From Nitrospira sp. (GTDB taxonomy: Bacteria > Nitrospirota > Nitrospiria > Nitrospirales > Nitrospiraceae): DNA of 64,000 nt. The first letter of the stretch is position 1. Each line of letters opens with the position of its first letter. The stretch is taken from positions 10,314-74,313 of the forward strand of contig SWDG01000005.1 in NCBI GenBank assembly GCA_005116965.1. The letters run 5' to 3'. The notes beneath the pieces were generated by a model that saw only the letters and a program-made list of their open reading frames with translations, made no database searches and was not told where the DNA came from. Below are positions 1 to 7,540 of this stretch, one piece after another. Position numbers and translations under genes: made by a program.

Positions 1-385
1 GTGTCGACGCTTCTTTCGGGTATGCCTGAGCTGGCTTACTGTAAGGGTCTTTTGAGGAGGGTATGAATTTGAAGCAGCTTTTATGCGGCCGTGCTGATCA
101 TACTTTGTCGCAGGATATGTATTTTTCGATGACGCCCACGAACGAATTCAAGAGAACGCGTCCGCTTCTTGATCAAGATCCCCGAGTCCAGCTCACCTCC
201 ACCGAGTACGGCTTCCAGATATTTCCCCGTTAAGCCAAGCTCTCGATACAAATACGCGAGGTCGACGGGATCGATGGGTAAGCTGTCGCATCTTCCTGAC
301 GATCTATTTGCTGTGAAGCAACGGAAGGGCTTGCTCTAGGCAAGCCCTTCCGTTCGCTACTTCGTTCTCCCACTATTATTGCATC
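1..385. other. Intergenic region with possible gene remnant
   Basis: No convincing gene starts here. On the minus strand, from about 329 down to a TAA at 81-83, there is an open frame whose translation looks protein-like (it includes DLAYLYRELGLTGKYLEAVL) but has no ATG or GTG start, so it may be the 3' end of a decayed gene. A plus-strand 56-codon frame at 63-233 has an AGGAGG only two bases before its ATG, which is too close, so I do not call it. The right end holds a strong hairpin, listed separately. Confidence 0.25.
320..354. terminator. Perfect 15-bp hairpin downstream of guanidinase
   Basis: Bases 320-334 (AACGGAAGGGCTTGC) are perfectly complementary to 340-354 with a 5-nt loop TCTAG. 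The hairpin begins 32 bp past the stop codon of the minus-strand guanidinase gene, the position expected for an operon terminator. There is no run of T on either side, so a classical rho-independent mechanism is not certain; it may instead stabilise the 3' end. Confidence 0.6.
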
Positions 386-1534
386 TTACCGCTTCTTCCG
401 ATTGGCCAAGTGCCCGGATCGCACCTGGCACGCCAGGACGTCACAGATCACCCGCGTGGCCATGAGGCTGGTGATCTCAGCAGCATCGTAGGGCGGTGAA
501 CACTCGACGATTTCCATTCCCGCCAGAGGTTTTGTATCCGCAATGATTTGGAGAAACTTCAGCACTTCACGCGGTAGAAACCCGCCCGGTTCCGGCCAGC
601 CGGTGCCCGGCACGAAGGCCGCATCCAAACAATCCACATCGAAGCTGAGCCACACCGCATCCACCCCATCAAACGCCACTTCGAGCGCCTGCTTCGCCGC
701 ATTCTCGATGCCCATTTCCACGCAGTCGGTCACGGTCATGATCGAGGTTTGACGTTCACGGCCGGACCTCACGCCGGGTCTGGGCGCTTGCCAGCCGCCG
801 ATGCCGATCTGCACCAGATTCTTGGCCGGCACGTTGGGAATGTTCGTCGCATGAAACCAGGGCGTGGTGTGCATGCGTTCGTCGAGATCGGTCTCCTGTG
901 TGTCCACATGCCGATCGAAGTGCAGGATACCGAGCTTCTTGCCGTTCATATTCTGTGCCACGCCCCGCACAGTGGCAAAGCCCAAGGAATGGTCCCCGCC
1001 CAGTACCACGGGAAAGGCGCCGCTGGCATAGACATGGCCGACCCCTTTGCTGACCTGATCGAATGTCTTTTCGATGTTGCCGGGGATGGTGAACACGTCA
1101 CCGAGATCGCACATGGAGATCGACTCTCTGAGATCCACGCCGAGCTCGAAGCTATAGGTGCCATACAACGCAGAAATCTTGCGGATGCCTTGGGGACCGA
1201 ATCGAGTCCCTGCCCGATAGGTAGTCCCCCCGTCGAACGGCGCGCCGAGAATGGCGACATCGTATTCCCCGCACTTGCGGACATCTTCGACATACGGTGC
1301 TTTAGTGAAGGTGTTGATGCCCGCGAAGTGCGGGAGCTCTCCACGACTAAAGGTGGGAATGCGGCGATCTTTGATGGAATCGGCGCCCTGCAGGCCCAAT
1401 TCAAGACCTCGGGCCACTTCTTCTTCATATTTCGTCGTTGGCAGCAGCGCCTCCGCTTCCACGGCGAACTTCGCCTCTGGCCCATATTTGTCATGCAGGG
1501 GAACCTTGCCTTGGTATGTTCTCTTCTTTGCCAT
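386..1534 (-). CDS. gdmH: Guanidinase (guanidine hydrolase), ureohydrolase family
   Basis: This 382-residue protein belongs to the arginase/agmatinase (ureohydrolase) fold. Visible motifs are GGDHSLG (about residue 180), FDRHVDTQ (about 207) and SFDVDCLDAAFVPGTGWPEPGG-type metal-binding segment (about 300), the last split here by description only. In the second motif the usual DAHxD reads DRHVD. A simple search would call it agmatinase. The context argues otherwise: it is the second gene of an operon headed by a guanidine-I riboswitch, and a related clade of long ureohydrolases (Synechocystis Sll1077/GdmH, comammox Nitrospira) are nickel-dependent guanidinases that split guanidine into urea and ammonia. 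The roughly 90-residue N-terminal extension before the catalytic domain also fits that clade. Start ATG follows a GGAGC-like site; 93 bp separate it from the permease. Substrate assignment is inference; the fold is certain. Confidence 0.88.
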   Translation of the reverse strand: MAKKRTYQGKVPLHDKYGPEAKFAVEAEALLPTTKYEEEVARGLELGLQGADSIKDRRIPTFSRGELPHFAGINTFTKAPYVEDVRKCGEYDVAILGAPFDGGTTYRAGTRFGPQGIRKISALYGTYSFELGVDLRESISMCDLGDVFTIPGNIEKTFDQVSKGVGHVYASGAFPVVLGGDHSLGFATVRGVAQNMNGKKLGILHFDRHVDTQETDLDERMHTTPWFHATNIPNVPAKNLVQIGIGGWQAPRPGVRSGRERQTSIMTVTDCVEMGIENAAKQALEVAFDGVDAVWLSFDVDCLDAAFVPGTGWPEPGGFLPREVLKFLQIIADTKPLAGMEIVECSPPYDAAEITSLMATRVICDVLACQVRSGHLANRKKR

Positions 1535-1627
1535 GCGTGCTCCTTTCTACCGGATGAATGGATTCTGACTCTCTCTCTGAAACGCTCCTTACCGCACGTG
1601 ACTTTTGCACACTGCCTTCCGTGATTC

Positions 1628-3091
1628 TTAACGTGGTTCGGTCCTTCCGGGCTGGACTGATGCCTTGTTACTACCGACAAGGATATACAGCGTCGTCACC
1701 GTGAGGATACTGCCGAGAACCAGCGGAACGGCCCAGAGTTGCCACCAGGGGGCATCGGGCGACACGGCATAGGGGCGCGGCCAGGCGATGTTGACGAATT
1801 CAAAGAGCGACCAGAGAAACGCCGCCGTATTGATCGGTAATCCCCACGAGCCCAGTTTCAGTTGACCTAACGAAGGGTCCCAGCGACCCGTGAGACGGGT
1901 GTAGAGTCCGACGCCCGTAGTCATTGCAAACATGGCATACAATCCGCCCGTGCCGAACGCCAGCACCGTGGCGACGGCTTCATCATTGAGACCAAAGAGC
2001 AAGCCAAGCGTGGCCAGCAGCACCGTAAACAGCACGGCATTCCGCGGAGCACCGGCAGCGGTCACCCGACTGAGGGTGGCCGGCATACTTCCTTCGCGAG
2101 CCATGGAAAATACGATACGAGAGGTGTACTGGACCATGGAGGACCCGCAAGCCAGAAATGCGATCATGACAATGGCCAGAAACGGGGTCTCTGCCCAGGC
2201 ACCAAAGTTGGCGACGATTACGGGTGTGACAGGATCGGATGCGGCACTCGTCTGCTGTAAGGTCTCGCGGTTGAAGCTCAGGGTGAGGGCGGCAGAGTTG
2301 AAGAGCACTACGCTTCCCACCATGCAGAGAGAGAAAAAGATTGCACGCGGCACCATCCGTTTGGGATCGTGCGTTTCTTCGGCGATGGTCGAGCAGGCAT
2401 CGAACCCGATGAATGCCCACCCAGAAATCGCAAGCGCCGCGAGAAACGCGGCGGTCTGGCTGGGAGCGGTTCCTGTCCCCAGATGGGCGAACAGTTCGGA
2501 GAAATCATGCTGCCGGAAAAAGAAAAATAACAGCAGCGCGACGCCGAACGAGCCGACGATTTCCGCATAGACCCCCAGGGAAATGAGGAACTTGAAGACC
2601 GAGACGTGGACCAGATTGAGGACAGTGCAAACCAGCAGAAAGACCGCTCCCCATATCACGAGGGTGACTCCTGTGCCACCTCCTGACCCGAAAAAAATAG
2701 CCAGCCAGACACCGCCGGTATAGGCGGTCGTGGTGAGCATGGCGATCGTGGAGCTGACGTAGATGGCTCCGGCGTACGTGCCGGTGGTGGCACCTCCGAG
2801 CTGCCTCGCCCACTTGTACGCGCCTCCCGCGATCGGAATCTGCGAGGACAACTCCGCATACACGGTCGCGACCAGCAGCTGCATCACCAAACAGAGCGCC
2901 AGTGCCGCGAACCACCCACCACCTGTGACGATGGTCTGCACACCGATAATGGCGTAGAGCCCTGCAACCGGCGAAACCGTTGCGAAGCCGATGGTCAGGC
3001 TGTTCCAGAGACTGAGGCTGCGGTGAAGTGTCTCGGGAGGATTCCTAGCGGGAGCAGGAACAACCGTATCCTGACTTTCGTGGCTTACCAT
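1628..3091 (-). CDS. APC-superfamily permease, probable guanidine importer
   Basis: A 487-residue polytopic inner-membrane protein with about 12 hydrophobic segments, beginning with the APC hallmark around residues 25-50 (LSLWNSLTIGFATVSPVAGLY) and an EL-x-S-x-IP-x-AGG-x-YKW stretch typical of amino acid/amine permeases of the APC family. It is the first full-length gene after the guanidine-I riboswitch and precedes the guanidinase in the same direction, so import of guanidine (guanidinium) is the natural proposal. The ATG at 3091 has an AGAGGT about 5 bases upstream and overlaps the stop of a 25-codon leader frame, suggesting translational coupling. Family alone would allow an amino acid or amine substrate; the riboswitch is the evidence for guanidine. 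Confidence 0.85.
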   Translation of the reverse strand: MVSHESQDTVVPAPARNPPETLHRSLSLWNSLTIGFATVSPVAGLYAIIGVQTIVTGGGWFAALALCLVMQLLVATVYAELSSQIPIAGGAYKWARQLGGATTGTYAGAIYVSSTIAMLTTTAYTGGVWLAIFFGSGGGTGVTLVIWGAVFLLVCTVLNLVHVSVFKFLISLGVYAEIVGSFGVALLLFFFFRQHDFSELFAHLGTGTAPSQTAAFLAALAISGWAFIGFDACSTIAEETHDPKRMVPRAIFFSLCMVGSVVLFNSAALTLSFNRETLQQTSAASDPVTPVIVANFGAWAETPFLAIVMIAFLACGSSMVQYTSRIVFSMAREGSMPATLSRVTAAGAPRNAVLFTVLLATLGLLFGLNDEAVATVLAFGTGGLYAMFAMTTGVGLYTRLTGRWDPSLGQLKLGSWGLPINTAAFLWSLFEFVNIAWPRPYAVSPDAPWWQLWAVPLVLGSILTVTTLYILVGSNKASVQPGRTEPR

Positions 3092-3162
3092 GGCAGACCT
3101 CTCTGACTCGGCAGCAAGTCTGACTGATCCGGCATGGAGAAAATTTGTGGATAGAGATGCAT
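3085..3162 (-). CDS. Possible 25-aa leader peptide coupled to permease
   Basis: An ATG at 3162 is preceded by a full AGGAGG (3170-3175) with 7-nt spacing, the best ribosome-binding site of this operon. The frame runs 25 codons (MHLYPQIFSMPDQS...) and ends in a TAA that overlaps the permease ATG (ATGGTAA). It lies between the aptamer and the permease, so it could be the element whose translation the riboswitch controls, with the permease translated by reinitiation. No homologue is known to me and such a short frame can arise by chance. Confidence 0.4.
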   Translation of the reverse strand: MHLYPQIFSMPDQSDLLPSQRGLPW

Positions 3163-3219
3163 AACGAAGCCTCCTGCTGGAAGGTTATATTCCCAAAAGG
3201 CCATGTACCTCAGTACATG

Positions 3220-3330
3220 ATCTCCCGGGTTTTTATCCCTCCGTGGAGCCTCGTTATAGGAGGCCGAAAACTCTTGGACCAGACGCTCCCTCCTAAGTAA
3301 GGAAGAAAGCCGGAACCCTAGTTTTCCTTT
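3220..3330 (-). promoter_or_regulatory. Guanidine-I riboswitch (ykkC class) aptamer
   Basis: Read on the minus strand the segment shows the conserved blocks of the guanidine-I riboswitch in order: CTAGGGTTCCGG (3321-3310), CTGGTCCAAGAG (about 3283-3272; consensus has CGAGAG), ACGG (about 3244-3241), and GGGATAAAAACCCGGGAGAT (3239-3220). Complementary arms TAGGAGG and CCTCCTA bracket the second block. It begins shortly after a predicted promoter and sits directly upstream of the permease/guanidinase operon. Guanidine-I riboswitches are ON switches, so guanidine should raise expression. Downstream of the aptamer is a small hairpin (3202-3219, arms CATGTAC/GTACATG). Confidence 0.95.
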
Positions 3331-3348
3331 TGGAACGATTTCGATCAC

Positions 3349-3377
3349 ATGGTATTAATTTGCCATACCAAAGTCAA
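3349..3377 (-). promoter_or_regulatory. Sigma-70 type promoter of guanidine operon
   Basis: On the minus strand TTGACT (3377-3372) and TACCAT (3354-3349) are 17 bp apart. Transcription would start near 3342, immediately upstream of the riboswitch aptamer. Confidence 0.65.
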
Positions 3378-3499
3378 GTCACTAGACGCACACCAAATCC
3401 TCACCGGTGACTCCGCATCTGTGGCCTTCTCTATTCCCCCCTCTCCTTCTGATCATCTACCCTGCAGATAATCAGACTTCATCCGTAGCCGTGCCCCGA

Positions 3500-3529
3500 T
3501 TGACTTTTTTTACCCCTGGCGAGTAGGGT
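3500..3529 (+). promoter_or_regulatory. Candidate promoter of the HPF-like gene
   Basis: TTGACT (3500-3505) and TAGGGT (3524-3529) are separated by 18 bp, 37 bp before the start codon of the following gene. The -35 box is good, the -10 box only moderate. The remaining 3378-3499 bases show a perfect 10-bp palindrome TCACCGGTGA at 3401-3410 and nothing else I can name. Confidence 0.45.
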
Positions 3530-3566
3530 CCATTCTTAAAATAGTTCATGTGAGGGAGGGAGTCGG

Positions 3567-3881
3567 ATGCAGATTCAGGTCAATACAGATAACCATATCC
3601 ATAGACGTGAGGAGATCGTCGCTCTTGTTGAGACCAGTGTGGAAGGAGCAGTCGGCCGATTTCGTGATCGGATTACACGGGTCGAAGCGCATCTCAGCGA
3701 TACCAACAGTCACAAAACAAAAGGTGACGATATCCGTTGCGTCCTGGAAGCCAGACTAGCCGGTCACCAGCCCATCGCCGTGACTCATCAGGCCTCGACG
3801 GTCGAACTAGCCTTGAGCGGAGCGGCAGACAAACTCGAACGGTCGGTGGAGAGCACGCTCGACCGACTTAAGGAGCGATAG
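3567..3881 (+). CDS. HPF/RaiA-family ribosome-associated protein
   Basis: A 104-residue protein with the sequence pattern of the sigma-54 modulation/ribosome hibernation factor family: the central DRITRVEAHLSD (about residues 34-45), the CVLEARLAGHQPIAV strand (about 59-73) and the C-terminal DKLERSVESTLDRL helix. Family members bind the 30S subunit in the decoding region and stabilise inactive ribosomes under stress. Length fits short HPF, without the dimerisation tail of long HPF. The ATG at 3567 follows GAGGGAGG; an earlier in-frame alternative lacks this spacing. The gene stands alone between the guanidine operon and a membrane protein. Confidence 0.8.
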   Translation: MQIQVNTDNHIHRREEIVALVETSVEGAVGRFRDRITRVEAHLSDTNSHKTKGDDIRCVLEARLAGHQPIAVTHQASTVELALSGAADKLERSVESTLDRLKER

Positions 3882-3909
3882 ACACTTCTGCAAATGCTTT
3901 GTTTTCCCC

Positions 3910-4047
3910 TCAGAATCTCGTCCGAGATGGACGTGGCTTTTTGAAACGCAGTTCAGGATCCTGTCGCTCCCAATGATCTCCCGACGAGACCGCTATCTTC
4001 TTCAGAAAGCGAAGATCGGTTTCAATACGGTCAGCGGATAGCGTCAT
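3910..4047 (-). CDS. Possible 45-aa protein or gene remnant
   Basis: A minus-strand frame from ATG 4047 to TGA 3910 encodes 45 residues (MTLSADRIETDLRFLKKIAV...). The frame is open upstream to about 4096 and its composition (charged amphipathic helix, then a basic tail) is more protein-like than the opposite strand. There is no clear ribosome-binding site and I recognise no family. It could equally be a fragment of a lost gene. Confidence 0.22.
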   Translation of the reverse strand: MTLSADRIETDLRFLKKIAVSSGDHWERQDPELRFKKPRPSRTRF

Positions 4048-4164
4048 GGCCACCAGATACGGCTTCTGCGACGCCTGTTCTTGACTCGTCCCCTTTTACG
4101 CAGTTGTGCTAGGATGCCCTCCTGTACGCGCGCCTGTGATCTGTACTCCATACATGTGGATGCC

Positions 4165-5193
4165 ATGACACCCCCGGCTCCTTCACCAGCTTCCGACTAT
4201 CGCTTTTTGCTTCTCATGGTCCCCTCGCTGTTCATTCTGCTGCTCGCAGTCGGCCTGTTTGAGTTCAGTTCCAATATCACCGTAGACAATTTCCATAACC
4301 TCACAAGCCGACTGATGCACCGCGCGTCGGAAGCGTCAAAGGAATCCCTCGATCCCACTCATTTTCTCGTGGAGGTCAAATCCAGGTATATCTGGCTGAC
4401 GACGGTGGTGGTAGCCCTCGTGGCCGGGCTCTACGCCTTGATCGTGTGCGGGATCATCGTCTACCAATCGCTTCCTCGACCACAGCTGCTGCTTGTCACA
4501 GCCGTAGGAATCTTCCTCGCATCCATCGGACTGGCCTTTATCTGGTCGCTGGATGACACCCATGCGCTCTACCGAGCCGTGTTCAGCTTCAGCTATGACA
4601 ACCTACGCCAGGCCGGACCTCAGCGGATCGGTGAACATCTCTTACGGTACGCGATGGTGGTTGTGTCCATCGTCAATGTGCAAGCCATGGTGGTGCCGGT
4701 GGTGGCTCTGCTTGCAGCATGCAGCACGCTTGCGCCGCCGATGGCGGGAGCTCAACCCGATCCCGAGTTTTATGCGCTGCAGATGAGACGTTTGAAAGAA
4801 GTGCTGACTGCAGCCTCGGCGATTCTTGTCGCAGGAGTCTTGCACATGGGAGCCTGGCTGCGGTGGCCGGCGGCGTTGATCGCCGATAAAGATGCGCACG
4901 AAGCCGTGCTGGGAACGGCCTTGGCCATTACTCTGTTTTGGGGCGTGACCTTTACCTTGATGCTGGTCTCCACATATCTCCCCGCCGCCCTGGTTCTTGC
5001 AAAACGAGCAGCGGCTCTCCTGCAAAAGAGATCCTCTCAACGGTCCGTACCCACACCGCAGGAGTGGCTCAAAGACAATGGCCTGTTTTTGTCGTTGCAG
5101 GACCATTTTCCCCAGTTCGGACTCATGCTTGCCCCCCTGCTTGCCAGCCCCTTGAGCTCTCTGCTGCTTGCTCCGTTGACTCCAACGGGCTAG
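4165..5193 (+). CDS. Hypothetical six-TM membrane protein
   Basis: I do not recognise the family. From ATG 4165 the protein has 342 residues with about six hydrophobic segments (roughly at 12-32, 75-100, 108-127, 160-188, 216-236 and 250-277). A soluble loop of about 40 residues lies between the first two, and a 60-residue tail ends in another hydrophobic stretch. The frame extends to a TTG at 4081, but the first 28 residues are Cys/Arg-rich and unlike a membrane protein N-terminus, and the ATG is immediately followed by a Pro-rich leader and the first TM helix. No ribosome-binding site is obvious at either start. It is monocistronic as far as can be seen. Confidence 0.6.
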   Translation: MTPPAPSPASDYRFLLLMVPSLFILLLAVGLFEFSSNITVDNFHNLTSRLMHRASEASKESLDPTHFLVEVKSRYIWLTTVVVALVAGLYALIVCGIIVYQSLPRPQLLLVTAVGIFLASIGLAFIWSLDDTHALYRAVFSFSYDNLRQAGPQRIGEHLLRYAMVVVSIVNVQAMVVPVVALLAACSTLAPPMAGAQPDPEFYALQMRRLKEVLTAASAILVAGVLHMGAWLRWPAALIADKDAHEAVLGTALAITLFWGVTFTLMLVSTYLPAALVLAKRAAALLQKRSSQRSVPTPQEWLKDNGLFLSLQDHFPQFGLMLAPLLASPLSSLLLAPLTPTG

Positions 5194-5381
5194 CCCGCAT
5201 TATTCATGAACACTTCTGCTGCAATCGCCGATCCGCTGTTGCGACAAGCCTGTGCCAGCGGACTCGCCCCTCGGACTCTCGACGTACTGCACGAATACGC
5301 CTCAGATCCTCCGGGCTCCGTGCGCCGGTCTCACAACGCGGCTTGGCGATTTCGCGACGAACTGTCATAAATAATGCGGGC
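5193..5381. repeat. MITE-like element with 12-bp inverted ends
   Basis: GCCCGCATTATT at 5193-5204 recurs in perfect inverted orientation at 5370-5381, and similarity continues inward (ATGA on both sides after one mismatch). The ends enclose 165 bp. The element starts at the stop codon of the preceding membrane protein gene. I see no clear target-site duplication. Size and ends resemble a non-autonomous miniature transposable element. Confidence 0.45.
5206..5370 (+). CDS. Possible 54-aa ORF inside the inverted-repeat element
   Basis: ATG 5206 to TAA 5370 encodes 54 residues (MNTSAAIADPLLRQ...AAWRFRDELS). The start codon lies in the left inverted end and the stop codon touches the right one. 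Its composition looks protein-like, but there is no ribosome-binding site and no family that I recognise. It may be a fortuitous frame carried by a repeat. Confidence 0.25.
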   Translation: MNTSAAIADPLLRQACASGLAPRTLDVLHEYASDPPGSVRRSHNAAWRFRDELS

Positions 5382-5493
5382 AAGTAGGAAGGCTGAACGT
5401 CAGCCGGATTGGTTCTTGCAGCACTTGATGAATGAGGGTGTACTCGGGGTAGTCACAACTGGGAGCGGACCACTTCACGGAGCTCAGTCTCGG

Positions 5494-5697
5494 TTACCCA
5501 CGCGTCTGGCGAGTCTCAACGGGTTCTGATGAATGAGATCCCGGTTTATCGAGAAACGTCAACAGAGCGATCAGCGCCAGGCCCGAAAGAAACCACGCAC
5601 AGGCTGCTCTCCATTCCCTTTGGAACAATGCAAACAGACCCATCAGAAGCACCACTCCACCCACTAGCCCAGCAATGCTTGTCCCAAACGAACTCAT
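5494..5697 (-). CDS. Small two-TM membrane protein
   Basis: Sixty-seven residues with two hydrophobic helices (about 7-26 and 32-48) separated by a short QREWRAA loop, then a polar tail. A GGGGGAAAGG Shine-Dalgarno-like stretch precedes the ATG at 5697, which supports translation. No domain is recognised. It lies alone on the minus strand between a plus-strand membrane protein and the methyltransferase; 5698-5958 upstream shows no further gene. Confidence 0.5.
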   Translation of the reverse strand: MSSFGTSIAGLVGGVVLLMGLFALFQREWRAACAWFLSGLALIALLTFLDKPGSHSSEPVETRQTRG

Positions 5698-5958
5698 AGC
5701 CCTTTCCCCCTGTCATTCATGAATTTCAGAGACCATGCTGATGGCACCAGAATGGCAAGACATCGACTTTTCTCCGCATCGTACTGTGGCAACGTTCAGC
5801 GAGAAAATTCTACTCCTTCTCGCAGGATGATGAAACAGTATCGGCCAGGACATTATCACTGCCCCCGGTAGGGCGTAGTCACTGTTGGCCTAGGCCTTGC
5901 GCTGCTGTTGCTGCGGATGCTGAGGCCACCCTTGCTGATCTCGCGTCACTCCCACTCA

Positions 5959-7398
5959 TCACCGACAAGTGAAGTGGCAGTACTCGACGGGGCTAGGAGG
6001 CGCTGTCATGGCCATCTGGATGGCATCTACATCGTAGCCGATCTCTTCCAAATCCTTTTGTGCACGGGTGAGTTCCTCTTCGGTTACGTAGGCCACAGTG
6101 TCGGGAATGCCGTTGTCTTTGAGTGCGCGCACGATCGCGCCCAAGGTCTCTCGCTCGTCCGGCGGCATATTGGCGCCTAACGGAAATTCGAGCCGTCGAC
6201 GATAGGGACTCTCAAATGTTTCGTTCACCGCCCTGATGGTCTTCAGCACAAGTCTGTCTTGTTCCCAAGCTTGCAGTGTAGGCCCAGCAGAGGGATGCGT
6301 CGCCAGCAGATCCATGAGGGTGATCACATTCGTATTCAACGACCTCCCGACGAATTCCCGCTGGGGCTCACAGGTCATCTGCTTCAGCCCCAGATGCTTG
6401 GCCACAGCATCGACTAACGCGAAGTTGATCATGAAACTGTATTGCCCACCGAACTGGCCGTAGCAGGGCTTTTCGGGATCGTTCAAGACATTCATGTCGG
6501 CGGTCCCGGCATCGAAGGCGCTGAAACCGACCGCGTCCGGAGCGAGAAGCCGCTTCGCCTCTTTTAGCGTGGCGAAGGCCCCAACATTGACTGGCACCAA
6601 GACTTCTTGGTCGATAGCCTGGAGGAAGTCGACGATGGTTTTCCGGTAAGGCAGGTCTTTCCATTCGACTTTGCGGTATTCTTTTTCCCAAACCAGTTCA
6701 TCAAGGAACGGAGGGAACGTTTTGAGCGTTGTAAGATCCTTGTCCTGAAACGCCCGGACGAACGCCGACCAATCTTGGATCTTGGCATGGAGCGACTCGC
6801 TCAGATTGGGACGGAGATACTCTTCCTCGACTTCACCGCCATGTTTCGCCAACAATTTCGTTGGCAGATCGTTCCACAACTCGCTACAGATGATCCGGTC
6901 GACGGTCCCATCTGCCACTCCCTCCACCAGCTCAATTGATCCACAATGGGTATCCACACGATCCCGATGCACTGCCAGTTCTGGATGGGCCAAAGCCCCG
7001 ACCAATACCGACTCTTCCCAATCGACCATGACATACCGCACATGTGGGTAGACCGCGCCTTCTTTATCGAGAGCCTTGAGATGACTGAGGAAACAGGCCG
7101 CCAGGTTGCCGTTGCCAGGCCCCAGCTCTAGAATGGTAAGGGGTGAGGGGTGAAGGGGCACACGTGAGGAATCAGCCGGTTGACGATTTCTCGTCTTCTC
7201 GCGTTTGGTGACGCGCTCGAAATAATCAGCCGCCAGCGCATGGGCGAGCCGAAAGTCGGCCGAGGCGAACGTTTGATAGTATGATCGGAGTTTGTCCCCT
7301 CGCAGCCCATAAAAGAGCTGGTTGAGATGGATCTGCCACTGATCAAGCGGCTTATACTCCCCGATCAACTGCGGAAGGGCGTCAGCATCTTGCAACAT
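5959..7398 (-). CDS. SAM-dependent methyltransferase, MidA/NDUFAF7-like
   Basis: A 479-residue soluble protein with a class I methyltransferase motif I, ILELGPGNGNLA (about residues 92-103), a motif II-like YVMVDWEES and an acidic CSELWNDLP segment at about residue 176. The order of these segments and the large size match the COG1565 (MidA) family, whose mitochondrial member methylates an arginine of a complex I subunit. The substrate in bacteria is unknown. The N-terminal 90 residues are rich in aromatic and basic residues, and the C-terminal 150 form a helical extension longer than in typical MidA proteins. It is transcribed divergently from the exported protein at 7541. The start ATG at 7398 follows no strong ribosome-binding site. 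Confidence 0.7.
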   Translation of the reverse strand: MLQDADALPQLIGEYKPLDQWQIHLNQLFYGLRGDKLRSYYQTFASADFRLAHALAADYFERVTKREKTRNRQPADSSRVPLHPSPLTILELGPGNGNLAACFLSHLKALDKEGAVYPHVRYVMVDWEESVLVGALAHPELAVHRDRVDTHCGSIELVEGVADGTVDRIICSELWNDLPTKLLAKHGGEVEEEYLRPNLSESLHAKIQDWSAFVRAFQDKDLTTLKTFPPFLDELVWEKEYRKVEWKDLPYRKTIVDFLQAIDQEVLVPVNVGAFATLKEAKRLLAPDAVGFSAFDAGTADMNVLNDPEKPCYGQFGGQYSFMINFALVDAVAKHLGLKQMTCEPQREFVGRSLNTNVITLMDLLATHPSAGPTLQAWEQDRLVLKTIRAVNETFESPYRRRLEFPLGANMPPDERETLGAIVRALKDNGIPDTVAYVTEEELTRAQKDLEEIGYDVDAIQMAMTAPPSPVEYCHFTCR

Positions 7399-7504
7399 GT
7401 CGTCCCGTCACCAGTGAGAATGTTCGACGAATTGTCCGTTCAGTGGCCGAAATCCTAACAGATGGCTGGAAAATGCCGCAATGGGCTCCTTGCTCGCCGA
7501 TTTC

Positions 7505-7534
7505 TTGACAGGGTCCCCTCGACAGGTGTAGCAG
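7505..7534 (+). promoter_or_regulatory. Candidate promoter, very close to start codon
   Basis: TTGACA at 7505-7510 and TAGCAG at 7529-7534 are 18 bp apart. The ATG at 7541 would lie at or within a base or two of the transcription start, implying a leaderless mRNA. The -10 box is weak. Confidence 0.35.
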
Positions 7535-7540
7535 ACAGAT

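Noticed and set aside
386-1534. Agmatinase (speB) as the enzyme name
   Set aside because: The fold fits, but the riboswitch and N-terminal extension argue for guanidine as substrate.
749-1624. 291-codon plus-strand frame opposite the guanidinase gene
   Set aside because: It lies fully antisense to a well-supported gene, has no recognisable domain, and arises from codon bias of the real gene.
4081-4164. TTG start at 4081 for the six-TM protein, and a promoter TTGACT...TAGGAT there
   Set aside because: The N-terminal extension is unlike a membrane protein. The promoter boxes are 23 bp apart, too far for sigma-70, so neither is called.
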